The translations under genes were made by a program, and so were the position numbers. A stretch of DNA of 64,000 nucleotides from contig OY986440.1 in assembly GCA_963920525.1 (NCBI GenBank), positions 620,001 through 684,000 on the forward strand, written 5' to 3'. The first letter of the stretch is position 1. Each line of letters opens with the position of its first letter. The notes under the pieces are model-generated. The model was not told the origin of the DNA. It worked only from the letters and a program-made list of their open reading frames with translations, and did no database searches. Source of the stretch: Dichetophora obliterata. Its lineage: Eukaryota; Arthropoda; Insecta; Diptera; Sciomyzidae. Positions 38,101-52,057 of the stretch are shown here, one piece after another.

Positions 38101-39297
38101 AGTAATTACGAACATTTTGGATTATACAAAATTTTCTTTATAGTGATCATCTACTTATATTCATCTACTTATATTAAGTACATCTTAACTTAAAATGTTA
38201 CATACTTAGTTTTTGCCACGCCCCCTCTGAAATTTTTCAACTAACGGTAATTTCGTTATTATAAAACTTTTTAGTATCGGAGATTTTTTTGTATTTAATT
38301 TTAAAAAATTTTTGTTATTTTGACATCAAAAACATTCACATATCTTCAAAATTGGAGAAATTTTCAGTATAACGACTTTTTCATAAAACATCGTTGCCTA
38401 AGAACGAGAAAAAAACGACATGAAAATCAAAGTTTGGTCTTTCGATGCAAATATCTCCGCTGTCCATTAATATATTTCATTCAAATTTTTTTTGTTCAAA
38501 AGTTCAATAAAATCACTTCACAAAAATAGGTTGAACTGTACCGTTAAGTCAGTGTATATATGTTTCATGATTATGTCAAAAAAGGTCCAAAATATTGACT
38601 TTTTACTCAAAAAATGACTCAAAAATTGTTGATGTTGTAAAAACGAAATCAATTAAAAATTGCACATCTGGCTACCTTTCATATGACATAGCATTTACTT
38701 GCAAAAATTCTTCCAGCTAAGCGCAAAAATTATTTTACTGTTTTTGTCATCAAAACAACAAGGGTACCCCCTTTGATTTTTTTCGCGAAATTTATTTTTT
38801 CCAAAATGTTGTTTTTATATTTTTTACAAAAAAGTCAAGTCTCAAAAATAATTTATGTGAAAAAATTAATGGCTAAAAATCTATTTTTCATACCAGACTA
38901 TTAATAAAACTTAGTTTTGTGTTAAAATTCTCTATATAGTTTGAACGTCCCCATATATCTCTAAGAATGCAGTTGTGTGTCTAAAGTAATTACGAACATT
39001 TTGGATTATACAAAATTTTCTTTATAGTGATCATCTACTTATATTTCATATGACATAGCATTTATTTGCAAAAATTCTTCCAGCTAAGCGCAAAAATTAT
39101 TGTACTGTTTTTGTCATCAAAACAACAAGGGTACCCCCTTTGATTTTTTCGCGAAATTTATTTTTTCCAAAATGTTGTTTTTATATTTTTTAAAAAAAAT
39201 TCAAGTCTCAAAAATAATTTATGTGAAAAAATTAACCCAATATCTCTTTCCAATCAAAAGTTATGGCTAAAAATCTATTTTTTCATACAACTGACTA
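35143..39297 (+). repeat. Headless monomer run: A-A-A-D-A-D'
   Basis: A units at 35143, 36027 and 36911 (884 bp each), D 37795-38161, A 38162-39045, D' 39046-39297. Marks include atgttaaaaaagg near 35555, aatttttccagc near 36570 and ctatcggcgat near 37023; all three recur 7707 bp downstream. Confidence 0.9.
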
Positions 39298-42200
39298 TCT
39301 ATAGTAATAAAACTCATTTTCTGTTTGTTTGTTTGTTTGTTTGTTTGGCCTTTATACAAATCTAAACGGCTCAATGGATTTGTCTCAAACTAGGTATACA
39401 TATTAAGTACATCCCAACTTAAAATGTTACATACTTAGTTTTTGCCACGCCCCCTCTGAAATTTTTCAACTAACGGTAATTTCGTTATTGTAAAACTTTT
39501 TACTATAGGAGATTTTTTTGTATTTAATTTTAAAAAATTTTTGTTACTTTGACGTCAAAAACATTCACATATCTTCAAAATTGGAGAAATTTTCAGTATA
39601 ACGACTTTTTCATAAAACATCGTTGCCTAAGAACGAGAAAAAAACGACATGAAAATCAAAGTTTGGTCTTTCGATGCAAATATCTCCGCTGTCCATTAAT
39701 ATATTTCATTCAAATTTTTTTTGTTCAAAAGTTCAATAAAATCACTTCACAAAAATAGGTTGAACTGTACCGTTAAGTCAGTGTATATATGTTTCATGAT
39801 TATGTCAAAAAAGGTCCAAAATATTGACTTTTTACTCAAAAAATGACTCAAAAATTGTTGTTGTTGTAAAAACGAAATCAATTAAAAATTGCACATCTGG
39901 CTACCTTTCATATGACATAGCATTTACTTGCAAAAATTCTTCCAGCTAAGCGCAAAAATTATTTTACTGTTTTTGTCATCAAAACAACAAGGGTACCCCC
40001 TTTGATTTTTTTCGCGAAATTTATTTTTTCCAAAATGTTGTTTTTATATTTTTTACAAAAAAGTCAAGTCTCAAAAATAATTTATGTGAAAAAACTAATG
40101 GCTAAAAATCTATTTTTCATACCAGACTATTAATAAAACTTAGTTTTGTGTTAAAATTCTCTATATAGTTTGAACGTCCCCATATATCTCTAAGAATGCA
40201 GTTGTGTGTCTAAAGTAATTACGAACATTTTGGATTATACAAAATTTTCTTTATAGTGATCATCTACTTATATTCATCTACTTATATTAAGTACATCCCA
40301 ACTTAAAATGTTACATACTTAGTTTTTGCCACGCCCCCTCTGAAATTTTTCAACTAACGGTAATTTCGTTATTATAAAACTTTTTAGTATCGGAGATTTT
40401 TTTGTATTTAATTTTAAAAAATTTTTGTTATTTTGACATCAAAAACATTCACATATCTTCAAAATTGGAGAAATTTTCAGTATAACGACTTTTTCATAAA
40501 ACATCGTTGCCTAAGAACGAGAAAAAAACGACATGAAAATCAAAGTTTGGTCTTTCGATGCAAATATCTCCGCTGTCCATTAATATATTTCATTCAAATT
40601 TTTTTTGTTCAAAAGTTCAATAAAATCACTTCACAAAAATAGGTTGAACTGTACCGTTAAGTCAGTGTATATATGTTTCATGATTATGTCAAAAAAGGTC
40701 CAAAATATTGACTTTTTACTCAAAAAATGACTCAAAAATTGTTGTTGTTGTAAAAACGAAATCAATTAAAAATTGCACATCTGGCTACCTTTCATATGAC
40801 ATAGCATTTACTTGCAAAAATTCTTCCAGCTAAGCGCAAAAATTATTTTACTGTTTTTGTCATCAAAACAACAAGGGTACCCCCTTTGATTTTTTTCGCG
40901 AAATTTATTTTTTCCAAAATGTTGTTTTTATATTTTTTACAAAAAAGTCAAGTCTCAAAAATAATTTATGTGAAAAAATTTGATTTTTTTCGCGAAATTT
41001 ATTTTTTCCAAAATGTTGTTTTTATATTTTTTACAAAAAAGTCAAGTCTCAAAAATAATTTATGTGAAAAAATTAATGGCTAAAAATCTATTTTTCATAC
41101 CAGACTATTAATAAAACTTAGTTTTGTGTTAAAATTCTCTATATAGTTTGAACGTCCCCATATATCTCTAAGAATGCAGTTGTGTGTCTAAAGTAATTAC
41201 GAACATTTTGGATTATACAAAATTTTCTTTATAGTGATCATCTACTTATATTTCATATGACATAGCATTTATTTGCAAAAATTCTTCCAGCTAAGCGCAA
41301 AAATTATTTTACTGTTTTTGTCATCAAAACAACAAGGGTACCCCCTTTGATTTTTTTCGCGAAATTTATTTTTTCCAAAATGTTGTTTTTATATTTTTAA
41401 AAAAAAATTCAAGTCTCAAAAATAATTTATGTGAAAAAATTAACCCAATATCTCTTTCCAATCAAAAGTTATGGCTAAAAATCTATTTTTTCATACAACT
41501 GACTATCTATAGTAATAAAACTCATTTTCTGTTTGTTTGTTTGTTTGTTTGTTTGGCCTTTATACAAATCTAAACGGCTCAATGGATTTGTCTCAAACTA
41601 GGTATACATATTAAGTACATCCCAACTTAAAATGTTACATACTTAGTTTTTGCCACGCCCCCTCTGAAATTTTTCAACTAACGGTAATTTCGTTATTATA
41701 AAACTTTTTACGATCGGAGATTTTTTTGTATTTAATTTTAAAAATTTTTTGTTACTTTGACATCAAAAACATTCACATATCTTCAAAATTGGAGAAATTT
41801 TCAGTATAACGACTTTTTCATAAAACATCGTTGCCTAAGAACGAGAAAAAAACGACATGAAAATCAAAGTTTGGTCTTTCGATGCAAATATCTCCGCTGT
41901 CCATTAATATATTTCATTCAAATTTTTTTTGTTCAAAAGTTCAATAAAATCACTTCACAAAAATAGGTTGAACTGTACCGTTAAGTCAGTGTATATATGT
42001 TTCATGATTATGTCAAAAAAGGTCCAAAGTATTGACTTTTTACTCAAAAAATGACTCAAAAATTGTTGTTGTTGTAAAAACGAAATCAATTAAAAATTGC
42101 ACATCTGGCTACCTTTCATATGACATAGCATTTACTTGCAAAAATTCTTCCAGCTAAGCGCAAAAATTATTTTACTGTTTTTGTCATCAAAACAACAAGG

Positions 42201-42849
42201 GTACCCCCTTTGACTTTTTTCGCGAAATTTATTTTTTCCAAAATGTTGTTTTTATATTTTTTACAAAAAAGTCAAGTCTCAAAAATAATTTATGTGAAAA
42301 AATTAATGGCTAAAAATCTATTTTTCATAGCAGACTATTAATAAAACTTAGTTTTGTGTTAAAATTCTCTATATAGTTTGAACGTCCCCATATATCTCTA
42401 AGAATGCAGTTGTGTGTCTAAAGTAATTACGAACATTTTGGATTATACAAAATTTTCTTTATAGTGATCATCTACTTATATTTCATATGACATAGCATTT
42501 ATTTGCAAAAATTCTTCCAGCTAAGCGCAAAAATTATTTTACTGTTTTTGTCATCAAAACAACAAGGGTACCCCCTTTGATTTTTTTCGCGAAATTTATT
42601 TTTTCCAAAATGTTGTTTTTATATTTTTTACAAAAAAGTCAAGTCTCAAAAATAATTTATGTGAAAAAATTAATGGCTAAAAATCTATTTTTCATACCAG
42701 ACTATTAATAAAACTTAGTTTTGTGTTAAAATTCTCTATATAGTTTGAACGTCCCCATATATCTCTAAGAATGCAGTTGTGTGTCTAAAGTAATTACGAA
42801 CATTTTGGATTATACAAAATTTTCTTTATAGTGATCATCTACTTATATT
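39298..42849 (+). repeat. H-A(+94)-D'-H-D block
   Basis: H 39298-40274, A 40275-41252 with the 94-bp duplication, D' 41253-41505, H 41506-42482, D 42483-42849. Marker for marker it repeats 32475-35142, but with 884 bp more between the 39298 head and the duplication. Confidence 0.88.
40885..41072 (+). repeat. 94-bp internal tandem duplication, second occurrence
   Basis: Same duplication as 33178-33365, displaced by 7707 bp; copies at 40885-40978 and 40979-41072. Confidence 0.92.
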
Positions 42850-45800
42850 CATCTACTTATATTAAGTACATCCCAACTTAAAATGTTACATACTTAGTTT
42901 TTGCCACGCCCCCTCTGAAATTTTTCAACTAACGGTAATTTCGTTATTATAAAACTTTTTAGTATCGGAGATTTTTTTGTATTTAATTTTAAAAAATTTT
43001 TGTTATTTTGACATCAAAAACATTCACATATCTTCAAAATTGGAGAAATTTTCAGTATAACGACTTTTTCATAAAACATCGTTGCCTAAGAACGAGAAAA
43101 AAACGACATGAAAATCAAAGTTTGGTCTTTCGATGCAAATATCTCCGCTGTCCATTAATATATTTCATTCAAATTTTTTTTGTTCAAAAGTTCAATAAAA
43201 TCACTTCACAAAAATAGGTTGAACTGTACCGTTAAGTCAGTGTATATATGTTTCATGATTATGTTAAAAAAGGTCCAAAATATTGACTTTTTACTCAAAA
43301 AATGACTCAAAAATTGTTGTTGTTGTAAAAACGAAATCAATTAAAAATTGCACATCTGGCTACCTTTCATATGACATAGCATTTACTTGCAAAAATTCTT
43401 CCAGCTAAGCGCAAAAATTATTTTACTGTTTTTGTCATCAAAACAACAAGGGTACCCCCTTTGATTTTTTTCGCGAAATTTATTTTTTCCAAAATGTTGT
43501 TTTTATATTTTTTACAAAAAAGTCAAGTCTCAAAAATAATTTATGTGAAAAAATTAATGGCTAAAAATCTATTTTTCATACCAGACTATTAATAAAACTT
43601 AGTTTTGTGTTAAAATTCTCTATATAGTTTGAACGTCCCCATATATCTCTAAGAATGCAGTTGTGTGTCTAAAGTAATTACGAACATTTTGGATTATACA
43701 AAATTTTCTTTATAGTGATCATCTACTTATATTCATCTACTTATATTAAGTACATCCCAACTTAAAATGTTACATACTTAGTTTTTGCCACGCCCCCTCT
43801 GAAATTTTTCAACTAACGGTAATTTCGTTATTATAAAACTTTTTAGTATCGGAGATTTTTTTGTATTTAATTTTAAAAAATTTTTGTTATTTTGACATCA
43901 AAAACATTCACATATCTTCAAAATTGGAGAAATTTTCAGTATAACGACTTTTTCATAAAACATCGTTGCCTAAGAACGAGAAAAAAACGACATGAAAATC
44001 AAAGTTTGGTCTTTCGATGCAAATATCTCCGCTGTCCATTAATATATTTCATTCGAATTTTTTTTGTTCAAAAGTTCAATAAAATCACTTCACAAAAATA
44101 GGTTGAACTGTACCGTTAAGTCAGTGTATATATGTTTCATGATTATGTCAAAAAAGGTCCAAAATATTGACTTTTTACTCAAAAAATGACTCAAAAATTG
44201 TTGTTGTTGTAAAAACGAAATCAATTAAAAATTGCACATCTGGCTACCTTTCATATGACATAGCATTTACTTGCAAAAATTTTTCCAGCTAAGCGCAAAA
44301 ATTATTTTACTGTTTTTGTCATCAAAACAACAAGGGTACCCCCTTTGATTTTTTTCGCGAAATTTATTTTTTCCAAAATGTTGTTTTTATATTTTTTAAA
44401 AAAAATTCAAGTCTCAAAAATAATTTATGTGAAAAAATTAATGGCTAAAAATCTATTTTTCATACCAGACTATTAATAAAACTTAGTTTTGTGTTAAAAT
44501 TCTCTGTATAGTTTGAACGTCCCCATATATCTCTAAGAATGCAGTTGTGTGTCTAAAGTAATTACGAACATTTTGGATTATACAAAATTTTCTTTATAGT
44601 GATCATCTACTTATATTCATCTACTTATATTAAGTACATCCCAACTTAAAATGTTACATACTTAGTTTTTGCCACGCCCCCTCTGAAATTTTTCAACTAA
44701 CGGTAATTTCGTTATTATAAAACTTTTTACTATCGGCGATTTTTTTGTATTTAATTTTAAAAAATTTTTGTTATTTTGACATCAAAAACATTCACATATC
44801 TACAAAATTGGAGAAATTTTCAGTATAACGACTTTTTCATAAAACATCGTTGCCTAAGAACGAGAAAAAAACGACATGAAAATCAAAGTTTGGTCTTTCG
44901 ATGCAAATATCTCCGCTGTCCATTAATATATTTCATTCAAATTTTTTTTGTTCAAAAGTTCAATAAAATCACTTCACAAAAATAGGTTGAACTGTACCGT
45001 TAAGTCAGTGTATATATGTTTCATGATTATGTCAAAAAAGGTCCAAAATATTGACTTTTTACTCAAAAAATGACTCAAAAATTGTTGTTGTTGTAAAAAC
45101 GAAATCAATTAAAAATTGCAAATCTGGCTACCTTTCATATGACATAGCATTTACTTGCAAAAATTCTTCCAGCTAAGCGCAAAAATTATTTTACTGTTTT
45201 TGTCATCAAAACAACAAGGGTACCCCCTTTGATTTTTTTCGCGAAATTTATTTTTTCCAAAATGTTGTTTTTATATTTTTTACAAAAAAGTCAAGTCTCA
45301 AAAATAATTTATGTGAAAAAATTAATGGCTAAAAATCTATTTTTCATACCAGACTATTAATAAAACTTAGTTTTGTGTTAAAATTCTCTATATAGTTTGA
45401 ACGTCCCCATATATCTCTAAGAATGCAGTTGTGTGTCTAAAGTAATTACGAACATTTTGGATTATAAAAAATTTTCTTTATAGTGATCATCTACTTATAT
45501 TCATCTACTTATATTAAGTACATCCCAACTTAAAATGTTACATACTTAGTTTTTGCCACGCCCCCTCTGAAATTTTTCAACTAACGGTAATTTCGTTATT
45601 ATAAAACTTTTTAGTATCGGAGATTTTTTTGTATTTAATTTTAAAAAATTTTTGTTATTTTGACATCAAAAACATTCACATATCTTCAAAATTGGAGAAA
45701 TTTTCAGTATAACGACTTTTTCATAAAACATCGTTGCCTAAGAACGAGAAAAAAACGACATGAAAATCAAAGTTTGGTCTTTCGATGCAAATATCTCCGC

Positions 45801-46752
45801 TGTCCATTAATATATTTCATTCAAATTTTTTTTGTTCAAAAGTTCAATAAAATCACTTCACAAAAATAGGTTGAACTGTACCGTTAAGTCAGTGTATATA
45901 TGTTTCATGATTATGTCAAAAAAGGTCCAAAATATTGACTTTTTACTCAAAAAATGACTCAAAAATTGTTGTTGTTGTAAAAACGAAATCAATTAAAAAT
46001 TGCACATCTGGCTACCTTTCATATGACATAGCATTTACTTGCAAAAATTCTTCCAGCTAAGCGCAAAAATTATTTTACTGTTTTTGTCATCAAAACAACA
46101 AGGGTACCCCCTTTGATTTTTTTCGCGAAATTTATTTTTTCCAAAATGTTGTTTTTATATTTTTTACAAAAAAGTCAAGTCTCAAAAATAATTTATGTGA
46201 AAAAATTAATGGCTAAAAATCTATTTTTCATACCAGACTATTAATAAAACTTAGTTTTGTGTTAAAATTCTCTATATAGTTTGAACGTCCCCATATATCT
46301 CTAAGAATGCAGTTGTGTGTCTAAAGTAATTACGAACATTTTGGATTATACAAAATTTTCTTTATAGTGATCATCTACTTATATTTCATATGACATAGCA
46401 TTTATTTGCAAAAATTCTTCCAGCTAAGCGCAAAAATTATTTTACTGTTTTTGTCATCAAAACAACAAGGGTACCCCCTTTGATTTTTTTCGCGAAATTT
46501 ATTTTTTCCAAAATGTTGTTTTTATATTTTTTACAAAAAAGTCAAGTCTCAAAAATAATTTATGTGAAAAAATTAATGGCTAAAAATCTATTTTTCATAC
46601 CAGACTATTAATAAAACTTAGTTTTGTGTTAAAATTCTCTATATAGTTTGAACGTCCCCATATATCTCTAAGAATGCAGTTGTGTGTCTAAAGTAATTAC
46701 GAACATTTTGGATTATACAAAATTTTCTTTATAGTGATCATCTACTTATATT
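42850..46752 (+). repeat. Four headless monomers and one partial copy
   Basis: A units at 42850, 43734, 44618 and 45502 (884 bp each), then D 46386-46752. The first three match 35143-37794 at an offset of 7707 bp, including the shared ttaaaaaagg, ttttccagc and cggcgat changes; the fourth has no positional partner there. Confidence 0.9.
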
Positions 46753-49700
46753 CATCTACTTATATTAAGTACATCCCAACTTAAAATGTTACATACTTAG
46801 TTTTTGCCACGCCCCCTCTGAAATTTTTCAACTAACGGTAATTTCGTTATTATAAAACTTTTTACTATCGGAGATTTTTTTGTATTTAATTTAAAAAAAT
46901 TTTTGTTATTTTGACATCAAAAACATTCACATATCTTCAAAATTGGAGAAATTTTCAGTATAACGACTTTTTCATAAAACATCGTTGCCTAAGAACGAGA
47001 AAAAAACGACATGAAAATCAAAGTTTGGTCTTTCGATGCAAATATCTCCGCTGTCCATTAATATATTTCATTCAAATTTTTTTTGTTCAAAAGTTCAATA
47101 AAATCACTTCACAAAAATAGGTTGAACTGTACCGTTAAGTCAGTGTATATATGTTTCATGATTATGTCAAAAAAGGTCCAAAATATTGACTTTTTACTCA
47201 AAAAATGACTCAAAAATTGTTGTTGTTGTAAAAACGAAATCAATTAAAAATTGCACATCTGGCTACCTTTCATATGACATAGCATTTACTTGCAAAAATT
47301 TTTCCAGCTAAGCGCAAAAATTATTTTACTGTTTTTGTCATCAAAACAACAAGGGTACCCCCTTTGATTTTTTTCGCGAAATTTATTTTTTCCAAAATGT
47401 TGTTTTTATATTTTTTAAAAAAAATTCAAGTCTCAAAAATAATTTATGTGAAAAAATTAATGGCTAAAAATCTATTTTTCATACCAGACTATTAATAAAA
47501 CTTAGTTTTGTGTTAAAATTCTCTATATAGTTTGAACGTCCCCATATATCTCTAAGAATGCAGTTGTGTGTCTAAAGTAATTACGAACATTTTGGATTAT
47601 ACAAAATTTTCTTTATAGTGATCATCTACTTATATTCATCTACTTATATTAAGTACATCCCAACTTAAAATGTTACATACTTAGTTTTTGCCACGCCCCC
47701 TCTGAAATTTTTCAACTAACGGTAATTTCGTTATTATAAAACTTTTTACTATCGGCGATTTGTTTGTATTTAATTTTAAAAAATTTTTGTTATTTTGACA
47801 TCAAAAACATTCACATATCTTCAAAATTGGAGAAATTTTCAGTATAACGACTTTTTCATAAAACATCGTTGCCTAAGAACGAGAAAAAAACGACATGAAA
47901 ATCAAAGTTTGGTCTTTCGATGCAAATATCTCCGCTGTCCATTAATATATTTCATTCAAATTTTTTTTGTTCAAAAGTTCAATAAAATCACTTCACAAAA
48001 ATAGGTTGAACTGTACCGTTAAGTCAGTGTATATATGTTTCATGATTATGTCAAAAAAGGGTCCAAAATATTGACTTTTTACTCAAAAAATGACTCAAAA
48101 ATTGTTGTTGTTGTAAAAACGAAATCAATTAAAAATTGCACATCTGGCTACCTTTCATATGACATAGCATTTACTTGCAAAAATTTTTCCAGCTAAGCGC
48201 AAAAATTATTTTACTGTTTTTGTCATCAAAACAACAAGGGTACCCCCTTTGATTTTTTTCGCGAAATTTATTTTTTCCAAAATGTTGTTTTTATATTTTT
48301 TAAAAAAAATTCAAGTCTCAAAAATAATTTATGTGAAAAAATTAATGGCTAAAAATCTATTTTTCATACCAGACTATTAATAAAACTTAGTTTTGTGTTA
48401 AAATTCTCTATATAGTTTGAACGTCCCCATATATCTCTAAGAATGCAGTTGTGTGTCTAAAGTAATTACGAACATTTTGGATTATACAAAATTTTCTTTA
48501 TAGTGATCATCTACTTATATTCATCTACTTATATTAAGTACATCCCAACTTAAAATGTTACATACTTAGTTTTTGCCACGCCCCCTCTGAAATTTTTCAA
48601 CTAACGGTAATTTCGTTATTATAAAACTTTTTAGTATCGGAGATTTTTTTGTATTTAATTTTAAAAAATTTTTGTTATTTTGACATCAAAAACATTCACA
48701 TATCTTCAAAATTGGAGAAATTTTCAGTATAACGACTTTTTCATAAAACATCGTTGCCTAAGAACGAGAAAAAAACGACATGAAAATCAAAGTTTGGTCT
48801 TTCGATGCAAATATCTCCGCTGTCCATTAATATATTTCATTCAAATTTTTTTTGTTCAAAAGTTCAATAAAATCACTTCACAAAAATAGGTTGAACTGTA
48901 CCGTTAAGTCAGTGTATATATGTTTCATGATTATGTCAAAAAAGGTCCAAAATATTGACTTTTTACTCAAAAAATGACTCAAAAATTGTTGTTGTTGTAA
49001 AAACGAAATCAATTAAAAATTGCACATCTGGCTACCTTTCATATGACATAGCATTTACTTGCAAAAATTTTTCCAGCTAAGCGCAAAAATTATTTTACTG
49101 TTTTTGTCATCAAAACAACAAGGGTACCCCCTTTGATTTTTTTCGCGAAATTTATTTTTTCCAAAATGTTGTTTTTATATTTTTTAAAAAAAATTCAAGT
49201 CTCAAAAATAATTTATGTGAAAAAATTAATGGCTAAAAATCTATTTTTCATACCAGACTATTAATAAAACTTAGTTTTGTGTTAAAATTCTCTATATAGT
49301 TTGAACGTCCCCATATATCTCTAAGAATGCAGTTGTGTGTCTAAAGTAATTACGAACATTTTGGATTATACAAAATTTTCTTTATAGTGATCATCTACTT
49401 ATATTCATCTACTTATATTAAGTACATCCCAACTTAAAATGTTACATACTTAGTTTTTGCCACGCCCCCTCTGAAATTTTTCAACTAACGGTAATTTCGT
49501 TATTATAAAACTTTTTACTATCGGCGATTTTTTTGTATTTAATTTTAAAAAATTTTTGTTATTTTGACATCAAAAACATTCACATATCTTCAAAATTGGA
49601 GAAATTTTCAGTATAACGACTTTTTCATAAAACATCGTTGCCTAAGAACGAGAAAAAAACGACATGAAAATCAAAGTTTGGTCTTTCGATGCAAATATCT

Positions 49701-52057
49701 CCGCTGTCCATTAATATATTTCATTCAAATTTTTTTTGTTCAAAAGTTCAATAAAATCACTTCACAAAAATAGGTTGAACTGTACCGTTAAGTCAGTGTA
49801 TATATGTTTCATGATTATGTCAAAAAAGGTCCAAAATATTGACTTTTTACTCAAAAAATGACTCAAAAATTGTTGTTGTTGTAAAAACGAAATCAATTAA
49901 AAATCGCACATCTGGCTACCTTTCATATGACATAGCATTTACTTGCAAAAATTTTTCCAGCTAAGCGCAAAAATTATTTTACTGTTTTTGTCATCAAAAC
50001 AACAAGGGTACCCCCTTTGATTTTTTTCGCGAAATTTATTTTTTCCAAAATGTTGTTTTTATATTTTTTAAAAAAAATTCAAGTCTCAAAAATAATTTAT
50101 GTGAAAAAATTAATGGCTAAAAATCTATTTTTCATACCAGACTATTAATAAAACTTAGTTTTGTGTTAAAATTCTCTATATAGTTTGAACGTCCCCATAT
50201 ATCTCTAAGAATGCAGTTGTGTGTCTAAAGTAATTACGAACATTTTGGATTATACAAAATTTTCTTTATAGTGATCATCTACTTATATTCATCTACTTAT
50301 ATTAAGTACATCCCAACTTAAAATGTTACATACTTAGTTTTTGCCACGCCCCCTCTGAAATTTTTCAACTAACGGTAATTTCGTTATTATAAAACTTTTT
50401 AGTATCGGCGATTTTTTTGTATTTAATTTTAAAAAATTTTTGTTATTTTGACATCAAAAACATTCACATATCTTCAAAATTGGAGAAATTTTCAGTATAA
50501 CGACTTTTTCATAAAACATCGTTGCCTAAGAACGAGAAAAAAACGACATGAAAATCAAAGTTTGGTCTTTCGATGCAAATATCTCCGCTGTCCATTAATA
50601 TATTTCATTCAAATTTTTTTTGTTCAAAAGTTCAATAAAATCACTTCACAAAAATAGGTTGAACTGTACCGTTAAGTCAGTGTATATATGTTTCATGATT
50701 ATGTCAAAAAAGGTCCAAAATATTGACTTTTTACTCAAAAAATGACTCAAAAATTGTTGTTGTTGTAAAAACGAAATCAATTAAAAATTGCACATCTGGC
50801 TACCTTTCATATGACATAGCATTTACTTGCAAAAATTTTTCCAGCTAAGCGCAAAAATTATTTTACTGTTTTTGTCATCAAAACAACAAGGGTACCCCCT
50901 TTGATTTTTTTCGCGAAATTTATTTTTTCCAAAATGTTGTTTTTATATTTTTTAAAAAAAATTCAAGTCTCAAAAATAATTTATGTGAAAAAATTAATGG
51001 CTAAAAATCTATTTTTCATACCAGACTATTAATAAAACTTAGTTTTGTGTTAAAATTCTCTATATAGTTTGAACGTCCCCATATATCTCTAAGAATGCAG
51101 TTGTGTGTCTAAAGTAATTACGAACATTTTGGATTATACAAAATTTTCTTTATAGTGATCATCTACTTATATTCATCTACTTATATTAAGTACATCCCAA
51201 CTTAAAATGTTACATACTTAGTTTTTGCCACGCCCCCTCTGAAATTTTTCAACTAACGGTAATTTCGTTATTATAAAACTTTTTACTATCGGCGATTTTT
51301 TTGTATTTAATTTTAAAAAATTTTTGTTATTTTGACATCAAAAACATTCACATATCTTCAAAATTGGAGAAATTTTCAGTATAACGACTTTTTCATAAAA
51401 CATCGTTGCCTAAGAACGAGAAAAAAACGACATGAAAATCAAAGTTTGGTCTTTCGATGCAAATATCTCCGCTGTCCATTAATATATTTCATTCAAATTT
51501 TTTTTGTTCAAAAGTTCAATAAAATCACTTCACAAAAATAGGTTGAACTGTACCGTTAAGTCAGTGTATATATGTTTCATGATTATGTCAAAAAAGGTCC
51601 AAAATATTGACTTTTTACTCAAAAAATGACTCAAAAATTGTTGTTGTTGTAAAAACGAAATCAATTAAAAATTGCACATCTGGCTACCTTTCATATGACA
51701 TAGCATTTACTTGCAAAAATTCTTCCAGCTAAGCGCAAAAATTATTTTACTGTTTTTGTCATCAAAACAACAAGGGTACCCCCTTTGATTTTTTTCGCGA
51801 AATTTATTTTTTCCAAAATGTTGTTTTTATATTTTTTACAAAAAAGTCAAGTCTCAAAAATAATTTATGTGAAAAAATTAATGGCTAAAAATCTATTTTT
51901 CATACCAGACTATTAATAAAACTTAGTTTTGTGTTAAAATTCTCTATATAGTTTGAACGTCCCCATATATCTCTAAGAATGCAGTTGTGTGTCTAAAGTA
52001 ATTACGAACATTTTGGATTATACAAAATTTTCTTTATAGTGATCATCTACTTATATT
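46753..52057 (+). repeat. Six consecutive 884-bp monomers, recently homogenised
   Basis: Units at 46753, 47637 (885 bp, an extra G near 48060), 48522, 49406, 50290 and 51174. The first five share aatttttccagc and ttaaaaaaaattcaag, against ttcttccagc and acaaaaaagtcaag in typical units. The changed cggcgat is present in 47637, 49406, 50290 and 51174. Uniform spacing and shared rare bases suggest recent unequal exchange. Confidence 0.9.

Noticed and set aside
888..41083. 64-65 codon frames at 888-1082 (minus), 33179-33376 and 40886-41083
   Set aside because: The first is opened by the 11-bp deletion, the others by the 94-bp duplication. The forward ones start at TTG. They are chance products of rearrangement.
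35143..52057. 884 and 367 bp as multiples of nucleosome spacing
   Set aside because: The numbers can be fitted loosely to multiples of about 180 bp, but D ends at the fixed breakpoint and the other lengths (94, 253, 973) do not fit, so no claim is made.
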